From: Aureimonas sp. ME7
GTDB taxonomy: Bacteria; Pseudomonadota; Alphaproteobacteria; Rhizobiales; Rhizobiaceae
NCBI RefSeq assembly: GCF_903970965.1
Contig: NZ_CAJCKW010000005.1
Coordinates: 186,001-250,000, forward strand
Direction: 5' to 3'
DNA: 64,000 nt
The notes under the pieces were generated by a model, which did no database searches, had not been told where the DNA came from, and saw only the letters and a program-made list of their open reading frames with translations. Both the position numbers and the translations under genes were made by a program. How positions within the stretch are numbered: the first letter of the stretch is position 1; the number at the start of each line of letters is the position of its first letter. Below, one piece after another: positions 30,293-39,850 of this stretch.

Positions 30293-31063
30293 GTGGCGTC
30301 ATGCCGAACAGTCGCCGCCTGCCTTCTGTCCGTTGGCCTTCTTGCTGGCGGAGTGCGCCTCGCGCTCGCGCAGGAAACGGAGGCGACCAGCCGCGACGTG
30401 CGGGGCGTCGTCGAACTCTTCACCAGCCAGGGCTGCCCGGAATGCCCGCCGGCCGACGCGCTGATCGCGCGGCAAGGCCGCACGCAAGGCATCGTCGCCC
30501 TCGCCTACCACGTCGACTACTGGGACTACATCGGCTGGCAGGACCCGTTGGCCGCCAGAAAGAACGCCGAGCGGCAAAAGGCGTATGCCAAGCGCCTGAA
30601 GCTCGGGACGCTCGCGACGCCCCAGATCGTCGTCAACGGCGACACGGTCCTCGATCGGCCGGACGATCGCGCGCTCGTCCGCCTGCTGGAGGCGAACCCT
30701 CCCGAAGCGGACGCGGAGGTGCGCCTGACGATCCGGGACGAGACGCTCCAGATCGAGGCGCGAACGGCGCAAGTACGCCCCGGCGCCCCGGCCCCGGTGC
30801 TGATGCTCGTCACCTATGCCGACCGCGTCGAGACCGCGGTGACGCGCGGCGAAAACGAGGGCCGCGTCCTGGTGGACCACCACCCCGTGCGCGACTGGCG
30901 CCTTCTCGGCATGGTCGACGAGGAAACGATGCGCGTGGACATGCCGCTGGCGCTTCTAGCCGAGCCGGACGGGCGGCGAACGGGACTGGCGGCGCTTCTC
31001 CAGGTGGTCGGAGAGGACAAGAAGCCCGGCCGCATCCTGGCGGCCGCCGCGCTCGAGTTCTGA
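30293..31063 (+). CDS. Exported DUF1223 protein with CPxC thioredoxin-like motif
   Basis: A 256-aa secreted protein of family DUF1223. The signal peptide runs to about residue 26 (LALAQ). The family hallmark ELFTSQGCPECPPAD (C48, C51) resembles a thioredoxin active site, followed by AYHVDYWDYIGWQDP and TPQIVVNG. The start is GTG at 30293, set by an ideal GGAGG 6 nt upstream, with the signal peptide beginning there; an open frame extends to 30176 without support. A redox function is inferred, not shown. Confidence 0.87.
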   Translation: MASCRTVAACLLSVGLLAGGVRLALAQETEATSRDVRGVVELFTSQGCPECPPADALIARQGRTQGIVALAYHVDYWDYIGWQDPLAARKNAERQKAYAKRLKLGTLATPQIVVNGDTVLDRPDDRALVRLLEANPPEADAEVRLTIRDETLQIEARTAQVRPGAPAPVLMLVTYADRVETAVTRGENEGRVLVDHHPVRDWRLLGMVDEETMRVDMPLALLAEPDGRRTGLAALLQVVGEDKKPGRILAAAALEF

Positions 31064-31208
31064 TCAACCCGCGCGCGGCCGCGCGTTCGGATGAACCCTC
31101 GCCGTTGCATCCGCCTTCGCTCCTCTCCATTTCCATGACAGGATGATGTCGCAGACTGGCGACACGACGCCGCGACACCCACGCGCTGGATGCCGCCGCC
31201 GGCCAGAC

Positions 31209-31595
31209 ATGGGGACCGCTGATTTGACCGATACCACCGTCCAGCCTTCCGCCGCCCTGATCGACCTCGCCCAGGTCCGGGGCTCCACCGTTCCCGACAT
31301 CGTTTCCTTCGACCGGCACGAGCTCGGCCAGATCCTGCGCGTCTACGGGCGCATGGTGGCGGCGGGCGAATGGCGGGACTACGCGATCGACACGCTGAAG
31401 GACCGGGCCGTGTTCTCGATCTTCCGCCGCTCCTCCGAGATGCCGCTGTTTCGCGTCGAGAAGACCCCGAAGCTCGCGCGCCGCCAGGGCGCCTACAGCG
31501 TCACGGCGGCCGGCGGCCTCGTCATGAAGCGCGGACACGAGCTGGAACAGGTGCTGCGCGTCTTCGACAAGAGCCTCAAGCTGATCGAAAGCTGA
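31209..31595 (+). CDS. DUF2794 family protein
   Basis: A 128-aa soluble protein of the alphaproteobacterial DUF2794 family. Conserved parts are VSFDRHELGQILRVYGRMVAAGEWRDYAID, LKDRAVFSIFRRSSEMPL and KLARRQGAYSVTAAGGLVMKRGHEL. The function is unknown. The start at 31209 is tentative; an ORF extension to 31143 exists and no strong Shine-Dalgarno is visible. Confidence 0.85.
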   Translation: MGTADLTDTTVQPSAALIDLAQVRGSTVPDIVSFDRHELGQILRVYGRMVAAGEWRDYAIDTLKDRAVFSIFRRSSEMPLFRVEKTPKLARRQGAYSVTAAGGLVMKRGHELEQVLRVFDKSLKLIES

Positions 31596-31623
31596 TCGTC
31601 CTGCCCGGCATGCGGCATGGGGT

Positions 31624-31938
31624 TCAGATGTAGTCGGCTGCCTGCCCCGGCCGGAGATAGCCAAAGACGCGAAACCCCTCGGCCGTTTCTTCGCCCGGCA
31701 CGTGCACCCGCTTGAGTGCCGCTCGGACAAGTTCCCGCTGGGCGAGCGTGTCCGTGAAGATGTCGACGAGAAGGATGTCGTCGTATCCGCCAGCGGAGAA
31801 ATGGTAGAACCATTCCCCGTCGCGTGGATACCGATGGCCGTGCGTCGAAAGGGTGCTCCAAAGCGGACGTGGCTGGATTTCCAGCATCTCCAGCCGGATC
31901 TCGTTCCATTTGGTGTTGTTCATGCAGGCGTGGCGCAT
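31624..31938 (-). CDS. DUF6678-like small protein
   Basis: A 104-aa protein with the sequence pattern MNNTKWNEIRLEML, DGEWFYHF, DIFTDTLAQRELV, KRVHVPGEETAEGFRVFGYL that I recall from DUF6678; assignment from memory. The start at 31938 (MRHACMNN) was chosen because GGAGAGG lies just upstream; an internal ATG at 31923 matches the family N-terminus better. The function is unknown. Base composition is lower in GC than its neighbours. Confidence 0.7.
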   Translation of the reverse strand: MRHACMNNTKWNEIRLEMLEIQPRPLWSTLSTHGHRYPRDGEWFYHFSAGGYDDILLVDIFTDTLAQRELVRAALKRVHVPGEETAEGFRVFGYLRPGQAADYI

Positions 31939-31982
31939 CGGCCTCTCCCGTCGATCGATGCCGTCGTCCATTCTGGCGGATG

Positions 31983-32552
31983 TCAGTCGGCGGAGCCCAA
32001 CTGAACGCGCATCGTCTCCGCCGTCGCGATATCAGCGAACTCGCCGGACAGGTTCGCCAGCGTCATCGCCTGCACATCCTCGGCCGAATGGCGCCGCCCG
32101 TCCGGCCCATCGAGGTCGAAGCACCAGCAGGCGTCCTCGACGAGCACCGCATCGAAGCCGAGATTGCCGGCCATGCGGGTCGTCGTCTCGACGCAGTGGT
32201 TGGTGGTCGCTCCGCAGATCGCCACGCGGCGGATGCCAGCGGCGCGCAGCCGGGCTTCGAGATCGGTGCCGATGAAGGAGCTGTTGACGCCCTTCACGAT
32301 CACCGGCTCGTCCCCCTGTTCGTGTGCCGCCTCCTCCACGACGTACCCCTCTGCGTCCGGATGGAAGGACGAGCCGGGCGAGCGGTTCTCGTGCCGGATG
32401 TGGAAGATCGGCTGTCCCGTCCGGCGAAAGAGGGCGAGGAGGTCGGCGATGCGATCGAGGGCGTCGGGATTGTTGCGCCGCTTGCCCGCCGCCTCCCACA
32501 GGCGAAAGGCGCGCTGCGCGTCCACGACGACCAGCGCGATCGGATCGCTCAA
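31983..32552 (-). CDS. Isochorismatase-like cysteine hydrolase (TTG start)
   Basis: A 189-aa hydrolase of the isochorismatase/nicotinamidase superfamily. The catalytic triad is D11 (VVVDAQ), K87 (VKGVNSSF) and C120 (GATTNHCVETT). The start TTG overlaps the upstream GNAT stop as TTGA, indicating coupling; no ATG precedes VVVDAQ in a sensible place. The substrate (amide or isochorismate-like) is unknown. Confidence 0.88.
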   Translation of the reverse strand: MSDPIALVVVDAQRAFRLWEAAGKRRNNPDALDRIADLLALFRRTGQPIFHIRHENRSPGSSFHPDAEGYVVEEAAHEQGDEPVIVKGVNSSFIGTDLEARLRAAGIRRVAICGATTNHCVETTTRMAGNLGFDAVLVEDACWCFDLDGPDGRRHSAEDVQAMTLANLSGEFADIATAETMRVQLGSAD

Positions 32553-33106
32553 GACAGCGTTCCGGGATAGGCGGTTTCGTCGGGAGCCGTCGCCGTGCCG
32601 CCGTTCAGCGGATATTGCATGAGGACGGTGTCGATCCAGCGGCCGAACTTGAAGCCCGAGCCCTGGAAGATGCCGATATGGGTGAACCCGAGCTTGGCGT
32701 GGAGCCGGATCGAGGGCTGATGGTCGGAGCCGCCGATCACCGCGATCATCTGGCGGAAGCCCTTCGCCTCGCAAAGCTCCAGAAGGCGCCGGAGAAGCGC
32801 CGTGCCGATCCCCCGCCCCTTGGCTTCCGGAGCGAGATAGATCGAATCCTCCACCGACCAGCGATAGGCCGGGCGCGTGCGGAACGGGCCGGCATAGGCG
32901 TAGGCCACCACCGCGCCGTCGCCGTCGCAGGCGACGATGTAGGGATAGTCCTGCCGCGTCAGGTTGAGCATGCGCGCCGCCATCTCGGTCTCGTCCGGGG
33001 GCACGAGCTCGTAGGTCGCCGTGCCATTCAGCACGGCGTGTTCGTAGATCCGGGTGATGGCGGCGATGTCGTCGATCTCGGCATCGCGAATGGTGAAGGC
33101 GCTCAT
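32549..33106 (-). CDS. GNAT acetyltransferase, phosphinothricin (Pat/MddA)-like
   Basis: A 185-aa acetyltransferase of the Pat/Bar and methionine-sulfoximine type. Family features are IRDAEIDDIAAITRIYEHAVLNGTATYE, YAYAGPFRTRPAYRWSVEDSIYLAPEAKGRGIGTALL and the late HAKLGFTHIG. The acetyl-CoA loop is KGRGIG. It is coupled (TTGA) to the downstream isochorismatase-like hydrolase. A detoxification role is likely by family, but the substrate is unproven. Confidence 0.9.
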   Translation of the reverse strand: MSAFTIRDAEIDDIAAITRIYEHAVLNGTATYELVPPDETEMAARMLNLTRQDYPYIVACDGDGAVVAYAYAGPFRTRPAYRWSVEDSIYLAPEAKGRGIGTALLRRLLELCEAKGFRQMIAVIGGSDHQPSIRLHAKLGFTHIGIFQGSGFKFGRWIDTVLMQYPLNGGTATAPDETAYPGTLS

Positions 33107-33194
33107 GGGCGGCGGGACTCGAATGGAATCGGTGCGCCGATCATAGGAGCCGTACCCCCGCGCGTTCAATCGGCCGGCGCTCGCACCGCACACG

Positions 33195-33219
33195 AAAAAG
33201 GGCGACCCGAAGGCCGCCC
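33195..33219 (-). terminator. Intrinsic terminator of the BI-1 gene with UUCG tetraloop
   Basis: On the minus strand GGGCGGCC-TTCG-GGTCGCCC is followed by TTTTT: an 8-bp stem (one G-U pair) capped by the stable UUCG loop, 27 nt after the stop. Confidence 0.88.
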
Positions 33220-33246
33220 CGTTTCCAGTCTTTCAGCCGGCGCCGC

Positions 33247-34026
33247 TCAGTTGCGGTTGCCGAAGAGCTGCAGCATGAACATGAACATGTTGATGAAGTT
33301 CAGGTACAGCGACAGCGCGCCCATGATCGCCTTGCGGCCGGCCACCAGCGTATCGTCGCCCTCCCAGTACATCTCCTTGATGCGCTGCGTGTCGTAGGCG
33401 GTCAGGCCGGCGAACACGAGGACGCCGATCACCGAGATCGCAAAACCGAGCGCCGACGACTGGAGGAAGATGTTCACCAGCATCGCGATCAGGATGCCGA
33501 ACACACCCATGATCAGGAACGAGCCCATGGCCGACAGGTCGCGACGCGTCGTGTAGCCGAACAGCGACAGCGCGCCGAACGAGGCGGCCGTGATGTAGAA
33601 CACCTGGACGATGGATTCCTGCGTGTAGACGAGGAAGATCGTCGACAGGCTGAGGCCCACCATCGCGGCATAGGCCCAGAAGGTCGTCTGCGCGGCCGAA
33701 ACGCTCATCTTGTGAACGCGGAACGACAGGAAGAACACCATCGCCAGCGGCGCCAGCATCAGCACCCACTTCAGCGGTGAAACGAACACGGTCACGCCGA
33801 GCTGGGTCAGCATCGTGCCGTTGATCTCGGCCGCGGCCAGCGACGGGTCGGTCGTGGTCGCCAGGGAGAACAGCCCGTAGGCCGCCGCACCGGTGATGAC
33901 GAGACCGATCGCCATCAGGTTGTAGACCTTGAGCATGTAGGACCGGAGGCCCTGGTCGATGGAGGCGTCGACCCGGCTGCCGGCAGCCGGAACGCTCCTC
34001 ACGCCCTGGTTCCATTTCTGCGCCAT
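33247..34026 (-). CDS. Bax inhibitor-1 / YccA-type membrane protein
   Basis: A 259-aa inner-membrane protein with seven helices of the BI-1 (TMBIM, YbhL/YccA) family. Signatures are LRSYMLKVYNLMAIGLVITGAAAYG, the central FITA-like VFYITAASFGALSLFGY, and the late FAGLTAYDTQRIKE with its conserved acidic pH-sensing region. Bacterial relatives leak calcium in a pH-dependent manner. The N-terminal 20 residues are soluble. It is monocistronic with its own terminator. Confidence 0.93.
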   Translation of the reverse strand: MAQKWNQGVRSVPAAGSRVDASIDQGLRSYMLKVYNLMAIGLVITGAAAYGLFSLATTTDPSLAAAEINGTMLTQLGVTVFVSPLKWVLMLAPLAMVFFLSFRVHKMSVSAAQTTFWAYAAMVGLSLSTIFLVYTQESIVQVFYITAASFGALSLFGYTTRRDLSAMGSFLIMGVFGILIAMLVNIFLQSSALGFAISVIGVLVFAGLTAYDTQRIKEMYWEGDDTLVAGRKAIMGALSLYLNFINMFMFMLQLFGNRN

Positions 34027-34245
34027 CGCTTCGATTTCCTTTCGCTTCCGTCCCGTCGGTGTCGTTCGCCCGGTCCAAAACCGGTCGAGGCACAGCTGGC
34101 GGGACTCGCAGCAAGCCTTGAGGAGAAATATGCGAAGGTCCCGCCCCGTTCACAAGGGCGTAAACGGCCGGAAACGGCTGCCGTCCCCACCCCGCGCGAT
34201 TAAATTTCCGTTATTTCCCGGCCGTTAACCACCGGCGCCGTGCCG

Positions 34246-36813
34246 TCAAAGCTCGCGCAGCACCGGCGCCGCCTTTTGTCCGAGGATGCGCCACGTGCCC
34301 GCCAGACCGAAGCCGACGGTCAGCACCAGTGAGGCGCCAAGCGTCGCCAGCGCGAGACCCCCGTCGAAGACGAAGGGCAGTTGCATGATGCGCGCGACCA
34401 CGTACCACGCCGCCAGCGCGCCCGCAGCGATGGCGAAGACCGCGGTCGCGGCGCCGAGCGACATGTATTCCGTCACATAGGCGCGGATCAGCGTCGCCCG
34501 CGTGGCGCCCAGCGTCTTCAACACCACCGCATCGTGCACCCGGGCCCGGTTGCCGGCGGCGAGCGCGCCGGACAGGACGAGCACCGAGGCCACCAGCGCC
34601 ACCGCCGCCGCGGCGCGGATGGCGAGCGCCAGCTGCGCCACGAGAGCGTTGACGGCATCCAGCGCGTCCTTGACGCGAACCGTCGTCACCGCCGGAAACG
34701 CGTTGGAGATGCCGGACAGGACGCCGCGCTCGATCTCCGCCGTGTCGTTCGGGATCTCCAGCGTCGCCAGCCAGGCGTGCGGCGCGCCGGCGAACGTGTT
34801 CGGCGAGAACACCATCACGAAGTTGATCGCCAGCGATTCCCATTCCACCTGGCGCAGGTTCGCGATGCGCGCCGTGATGTCGCGCCCGAGCACGTTCACG
34901 GTGATCGTGTCGCCGATCTTCAGGCCGAGTTCGCCCGCTTCCTTGGCCGAGAACGACACGAGCGGTTCGCCGGCATAGTCCGCCGGCCACCACTCGCCTG
35001 CCGTGACCGTGGCGTTTTCCGGCACGCTCGCGTCGTAGGTCACCCCACGATCGCCCCGCAGCACCCAGGCGCCTTCGGGAGGCACGTCGAGCTTGGCGAC
35101 ATCCGTGCCGTTGAGCTGGGTGATGCGCCCGCGCAGCATCGGCACGGCCTGGAGCGAGGAACCGGGGGCCAGTTCCGCGATGCGGGAGCGGAACCCCTCG
35201 ACCTCGGCCGACTGGATATCGACGAAGAAGAAGTTGGGCGCGCGCGCCGCCAGCCCCGAGCCGATCTCGGTGCGCAGGTTCTGGTCGATCGAGGCGAGCG
35301 TGACGAGAAGCGTCAGTCCGAGACCGAGCGAAAGAACCACAGACGAGGTCAAGGCGCCCGGCCGATGGATGTTGCCGATGGCAAGGCGCAGCGGCGTCGA
35401 GCGCACGCGCGGCAGCCGCGCGGCGATGTGGCGGATCGCGAAGGCGACGAGCCGCAGGATCACGAAGGAGGCGGCGGTCGCCGCCAGGAACACGCCGGCC
35501 ACCTTGCGGTCGGATGCCATGAAGAGCGCCAGCCCCGCGATGGCGCCCGCCAGCACGAGCGCCGACGCGACATAGGACCAGCGCATGGAAAACGCCGCGG
35601 GCTGCTCGTTGGATCGGAACAGCGCGGTCGCCGCCACGTCGCGCGTGCGCCCGAGCGGCAGGATCGCGAAGGCGAGCGCCGTCAGGTAGCCGAACAGGGC
35701 GCCGATCAGAAGCGCGCCGGGATAGATCGAAGCTTCCGCCGCAACCGGGATATAGGCCTCCAGGAAGCGCGCCGCCGCGAACGGCGCCATGGCCCCGAGC
35801 ACGAGCCCAAAGGCGATGCCGACGGTCGCCAGGATCAGGATCTGGAGGAGATAGACGGTGACCACGAACGGACCGCTGGCGCCCAGGCTCTTGAACGTCG
35901 CGATGACCTGCCGCTTGGCATCGAGATAGGCGCCCACCGCATTGGCGATGCCGACGCCCCCGACCACCAGCGCCGTCAGGCCGACCAGCGTCAGGAACTG
36001 CGAGAAGCGCTCGATGTTGCGCTGGAGCGAGGGGGCGGCTTCCGTGGCGTTGCGGATGCTCCACCCGGCCTGGGGAAAGCGGGCGTTGGCCTCCGTCTGC
36101 ACGGCTTCCGGGTCTCGGTCGGGATCCGCGAAGCGCGTCTTGTAGTCGTATTCCACCAGCGATCCCGGCTGGACGAGGCCGCTCGCCGCCAGGGCATCCA
36201 GCGAAACCAGAAGGCGCGGGGCGAAGATGAAGCCGTCCGACAGGACGTCGGGCTCGCGCGCGAGGCGCGCGCGCAACTCGACCTCGAGCCCGCCCAGCCG
36301 GATCACGGCCCCCGGCTGGATGCCGAGCCGGTCGAAGAACTCGGGCGCCGCCAGCGCGCCGAAGCGGCCGTTCCGCTCGGCCAGAAGCTCGGGCAAGGGT
36401 GCCGCCGGCTCGCTCTCGACCGCGCCGTAGAGCGGATAGCGAGTGGGATCGACGGCCTTCACCTCGCTGAGCGTCTGGTTCGAGCCGTCCGGCAGGCGCG
36501 CCATGGAGCGGAGCGAGCCGCTTTCCGCCACCTCGCCGAGCGTCCGGAGATAGGCGCGCTCGTCCGCGCTCGCCTGTCGCCCGTTGAGGCCGAAGCGCAT
36601 GTCGCCGCCCAGGATCGTGCGCCCTTCGCGCTCGATTCCGCTCGTCATCATCACCGAGACGGAATTCACCGCCGCGATCGAGGCGACGCCGAGCGTCAGG
36701 CAGGCGAGAAAGATCACGAAGCCGCGCAACCCCCCGCGCAGCTCGCGCAGCGCGAAGCGCAGCGCGAGCTTCAGGCCGCCGGTGCGCGGCGTCGCGCCCG
36801 CAGTCGCGCTCAC
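34246..36813 (-). CDS. ABC transporter permease, YbbP-type (FtsX domains)
   Basis: An 855-aa membrane protein. It has an N-terminal helix (about 27-50), a long periplasmic MacB-like domain, a first FtsX domain (about 270-400), further helices, a second periplasmic region and a C-terminal FtsX domain (about 730-840). This duplicated layout matches E. coli YbbP. It starts 4 nt inside the ATPase gene, so translation is coupled. Together with the divergent tesA gene it reproduces the tesA-ybbA-ybbP arrangement. The substrate is unknown, possibly lipid or peptide. Confidence 0.9.
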   Translation of the reverse strand: MSATAGATPRTGGLKLALRFALRELRGGLRGFVIFLACLTLGVASIAAVNSVSVMMTSGIEREGRTILGGDMRFGLNGRQASADERAYLRTLGEVAESGSLRSMARLPDGSNQTLSEVKAVDPTRYPLYGAVESEPAAPLPELLAERNGRFGALAAPEFFDRLGIQPGAVIRLGGLEVELRARLAREPDVLSDGFIFAPRLLVSLDALAASGLVQPGSLVEYDYKTRFADPDRDPEAVQTEANARFPQAGWSIRNATEAAPSLQRNIERFSQFLTLVGLTALVVGGVGIANAVGAYLDAKRQVIATFKSLGASGPFVVTVYLLQILILATVGIAFGLVLGAMAPFAAARFLEAYIPVAAEASIYPGALLIGALFGYLTALAFAILPLGRTRDVAATALFRSNEQPAAFSMRWSYVASALVLAGAIAGLALFMASDRKVAGVFLAATAASFVILRLVAFAIRHIAARLPRVRSTPLRLAIGNIHRPGALTSSVVLSLGLGLTLLVTLASIDQNLRTEIGSGLAARAPNFFFVDIQSAEVEGFRSRIAELAPGSSLQAVPMLRGRITQLNGTDVAKLDVPPEGAWVLRGDRGVTYDASVPENATVTAGEWWPADYAGEPLVSFSAKEAGELGLKIGDTITVNVLGRDITARIANLRQVEWESLAINFVMVFSPNTFAGAPHAWLATLEIPNDTAEIERGVLSGISNAFPAVTTVRVKDALDAVNALVAQLALAIRAAAAVALVASVLVLSGALAAGNRARVHDAVVLKTLGATRATLIRAYVTEYMSLGAATAVFAIAAGALAAWYVVARIMQLPFVFDGGLALATLGASLVLTVGFGLAGTWRILGQKAAPVLREL

Positions 36814-37514
36814 TGAGCGGCTTCCAGAACCACGGGCGACACGCCGTTCTCGATGAGGCCCGATCGCACAGCGACCTCGCGCCCGCAGCGCGCGGCAAGC
36901 GTCTTGTCGTGAGTGACGAGGATCAGCGTCATGCCGCGCCGCGCCTGCTCTGCAAACAGGAGATCGGCGATCTGCGCACCGGTTTCCCCGTCGAGATTGC
37001 CGGTCGGCTCGTCGGCGATCAGGATGTCGGGCTCGGGCGCCAGCGCGCGGGCGAGCGCCACGCGCTGCTGCTCGCCGCCCGAAAGCTCGCCGGGATAGTG
37101 CGTCACGCGCGCCGCCAGCCCGACCGCGCCGAGCTCGCGCTCGGCCCGCGCGAAGGCGTCCGGCACACCCGCCAGCTCCAGCGGCACGGCGACGTTTTCC
37201 AGCGCTGTCATGTTGGGAATGAGATGGAAGGACTGGAAGACGATGCCGACATGGCGCCCGCGAAAGGCGGCGAGCCGGTCCTCCGAAAGCCCGCCGAGCG
37301 GCTGGCCGGCGATCTCTACCAACCCTTCGTCGGCACGCTCCAGGCCTGCCAGAACCATCAGAAGCGTCGACTTGCCCGAGCCCGACGGCCCGACGATGCC
37401 GACGGACTCGCCGCGCGTCACGTCGAGGTCGATGCCCTTCAGAACATGCACCGCGCTGCGGCCCGATCCCAGCGTCAGATGAACCTTTCGTAACCGGACC
37501 GCCGCTTCAGCCAA
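36810..37514 (-). CDS. ABC transporter ATPase, YbbA/LolD-type
   Basis: A 234-aa ATPase of the MacB/LolD/YbbA group. Walker A is GPSGSGKS at 42-49, signature [15 protein letters not shown], Walker [13 protein letters not shown]. It is the partner of the overlapping YbbP-like permease and is divergent from tesA (98-nt gap). Confidence 0.93.
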   Translation of the reverse strand: MAEAAVRLRKVHLTLGSGRSAVHVLKGIDLDVTRGESVGIVGPSGSGKSTLLMVLAGLERADEGLVEIAGQPLGGLSEDRLAAFRGRHVGIVFQSFHLIPNMTALENVAVPLELAGVPDAFARAERELGAVGLAARVTHYPGELSGGEQQRVALARALAPEPDILIADEPTGNLDGETGAQIADLLFAEQARRGMTLILVTHDKTLAARCGREVAVRSGLIENGVSPVVLEAAQ

Positions 37515-37612
37515 GGCCTACCCTTCCCTATATCCAGGGCCACAAACGGCAGAAGGCCCGCTCGCCGAGAGAACGGACCGCCTTTTGCGGCAACGCGGAA
37601 TATGGGTGGTCC

Positions 37613-38260
37613 ATGCAGCGCTTCCAATCGCTTCTCGCCTTCGTGACAATCGGTCTCGGCCTGGGGCTTGCCGCTCCGGCATCGGCGCAGGAGCCGCGGG
37701 AAGTCGTCGCCTTCGGCGACAGCCTGTCGGCCGGCTACGGCGTCGGGCCGGGCGAGTCCTTTCCCGAGCAGCTCCAAGCGGCGCTGACGGGCGCGGGGCA
37801 CCCCGTGAAGGTCGTCAACGCCGGCGTTTCGGGCGACACCACGACCGGCGGCCTCGCCCGCCTCGACTGGTCGGTGCCCGCGACGGCCGACGTCGTGATC
37901 GTCGAACTCGGCGCCAACGACGCGTTGCGCGGCATCAGCCCGGAGGTGACGCGCACCAATCTCGACGCGATCCTCGCAAAGCTCACCACCCGGGCAAACA
38001 CGCAGGTGATCCTCGCCGGCATGCTCGCCCCGCCCAACATGGGGCCGGAATACGCGAGCGCCTTCAACCCGATCTATGGTGAACTTGCCGCCAAGCACGG
38101 CGTGCCGCTCTATCCCTTCTTCCTCGAGGGCGTCGCCAGCGTCCCGACGCTGAACCAGGCCGACTACATGCACCCCAACGCACAAGGCGTGGCGGTGATC
38201 GTGAAGAGCATGCTGCCGATCGTCGAGGAGGCGCTGAAGAACGCTTCGGCGCCGAGCTGA
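37613..38260 (+). CDS. tesA: Periplasmic SGNH arylesterase/lysophospholipase (TesA-type)
   Basis: A 215-aa exported esterase. The signal peptide ends at about ASAQ (25-26). The SGNH blocks are FGDSLSAG (S37), NAGVSGDTT, GANDALRG and DYMHPNAQG (Asp-x-x-His). It matches E. coli TesA and the Pseudomonas arylesterase family. It is divergent from the YbbA/YbbP-like transporter, the conserved partner locus. Confidence 0.94.
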   Translation: MQRFQSLLAFVTIGLGLGLAAPASAQEPREVVAFGDSLSAGYGVGPGESFPEQLQAALTGAGHPVKVVNAGVSGDTTTGGLARLDWSVPATADVVIVELGANDALRGISPEVTRTNLDAILAKLTTRANTQVILAGMLAPPNMGPEYASAFNPIYGELAAKHGVPLYPFFLEGVASVPTLNQADYMHPNAQGVAVIVKSMLPIVEEALKNASAPS

Positions 38261-38447
38261 AGCGGGCTTGGAGGGCGATGGTGCGCTGCCGCAACGGATT
38301 CACCAGAACTGTGAACATCGCACGCCGCCGTCCTTGAAGTCGCTTCGGTCCGATGAACATCATGAGCGTGTAAGGCACTCGGTCGCGGCATCGTGACAGG
38401 CAGGCGTCTGGTCTCGCGCGCGGCCCCGGAACGGGAAGGATCCTCCT

Positions 38448-39029
38448 ATGCCGAGATTGTTCACCGCCCTCGAAATCCCGCGCGACGCGGCCATGTCGCT
38501 TTCCTTCCTGCGCGGCGGCCTGCCTTCGGCCCGCTGGATCGACCCTGAAAACTACCACCTCACCCTGCGCTTCATAGGCGACGTGGAATATCGCGTGGCC
38601 GACGAGATCGTGGCCGCTCTCGATCGGGTCCATCGCTCCGCCTTCGCCCTGACGCTGCGGGGCCTCGGCGCCTTCGGCTCGAAGAAGCCGCACTCGGTCT
38701 ATGCCGACGTCGCGCCTTCACCCCCGCTCGATCTTCTCCAAGGCGACATCGACCGCCTCCTGAAGCGGCTCGGCCTACCCTGCGACGCACGTCGGTTCAC
38801 GCCGCACGTCACCCTTGCGCGATTGAAGAACGCCAAGGCCGAGGAGGTCGCCCATTATCTCTCGACGCGCGGCGACTTCCGCGCACCGTCCTTCCCCGTC
38901 ACCCGCTTCGTTCTGTTCTCCTCGAAGGATTCGGTCGGCGGCGGCCCCTACGTGATGGAGGAAGCCTTCCCGCTCGAGCGTGTCGCCGCCACCCCCTCGC
39001 ATGCCTCGATGCCGGCAGCGGCGGGATAG
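38448..39029 (+). CDS. thpR: RNA 2',3'-cyclic phosphodiesterase (2H family)
   Basis: A 193-aa 2H phosphoesterase. The two catalytic HxTx motifs are HLTL (37-40) and HVTL (120-123). ThpR opens 2',3'-cyclic RNA ends or ligates tRNA halves in vitro. Length fits the family, with a short extra C-terminal tail. A 187-nt gap separates it from tesA. Confidence 0.93.
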   Translation: MPRLFTALEIPRDAAMSLSFLRGGLPSARWIDPENYHLTLRFIGDVEYRVADEIVAALDRVHRSAFALTLRGLGAFGSKKPHSVYADVAPSPPLDLLQGDIDRLLKRLGLPCDARRFTPHVTLARLKNAKAEEVAHYLSTRGDFRAPSFPVTRFVLFSSKDSVGGGPYVMEEAFPLERVAATPSHASMPAAAG

Positions 39030-39120
39030 CGGTCCGTCCTCGCTCCGTTTGAAACCGGATGGGCTCCGCGCCATATGCGCGGGGCCTGGAATTGAACGTG
39101 CCAAACCGAGGACGAGGCCG

Positions 39121-39585
39121 ATGACGAACCCTTCCCACCCCGTTGCCGCACCGTCCGACGTCGCTGCAGGCGCCTCCCTTCCGGCCCAGCCCGACGAGGC
39201 GCTGATCGGCGAGATCCTCCTGCCGGGTGACGAGCGCGAGCAGGCACGCCAGGAAACGCGGGTTCGCAAGGGCTTCTTCTCGACCCTGAAGCGCGCCGCG
39301 CGCCATATCCCCTTCGTGGAGGACGTCGTCGCCTCCTATCACTGCGCCCTCGACCCCGAGACGCCGACCGCCTCGCGCGGCATCCTCCTCGCGGCGCTGG
39401 CCTACTTCGTGCTTCCGATCGACGTGATCCCGGACTTCATCGTCGGCCTCGGCTTCACCGACGACGCGGCCGTGCTGCTCGCCGCCTTTTCCGCCGTCCA
39501 GAAGAACATCCGCCCCGAACACTACGAGCGCGCCCGCCAGACCTTGAGCGAGGACGGCGAGCCGGCGCCCCGCGCGGCAAGCTGA
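39121..39585 (+). CDS. DUF1232 (YkvA-type) membrane protein
   Basis: A 154-aa protein. The DUF1232 core LLAALAYFVLPIDVIPDFIVGLGFTDDAAVLLAAF, preceded by a cytoplasmic basic helix, is unmistakable. It has two short hydrophobic hairpin segments. The function is unknown. The start at 39121 (MTNPSHPV) gives the normal length; the longer frame overlaps thpR. Confidence 0.9.
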   Translation: MTNPSHPVAAPSDVAAGASLPAQPDEALIGEILLPGDEREQARQETRVRKGFFSTLKRAARHIPFVEDVVASYHCALDPETPTASRGILLAALAYFVLPIDVIPDFIVGLGFTDDAAVLLAAFSAVQKNIRPEHYERARQTLSEDGEPAPRAAS

Positions 39586-39850
39586 CGAGCCGGCCACGCG
39601 ATCGGCCGCTTTCGTCCAACTGTCGCCCCATTTCCTGCGTTCCTCATGGGCCGCGATCGGTGGGCCTTCGCGGGCCGCGCCTTCCCGGTTCGCGCCTGGA
39701 ATTTTTCGATATCCTGGTTTCGTGTTCGGAAATTTCCGGTTCGTTTACCCTGTGGAAAGGGCTTCTCGCTCACCCTGCCGACGATCAGCACCGCCGCTCG
39801 CGGCGCGTGCTGCCGATGGAATTTCCAAGACGAGGCGGGAGACGCGCTCC

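Noticed and set aside
34381-36816. 811-codon plus-strand open frame
   Set aside because: It is the exact antisense of the YbbP-like permease, with Arg/His/Gln-rich shadow composition and no family features.
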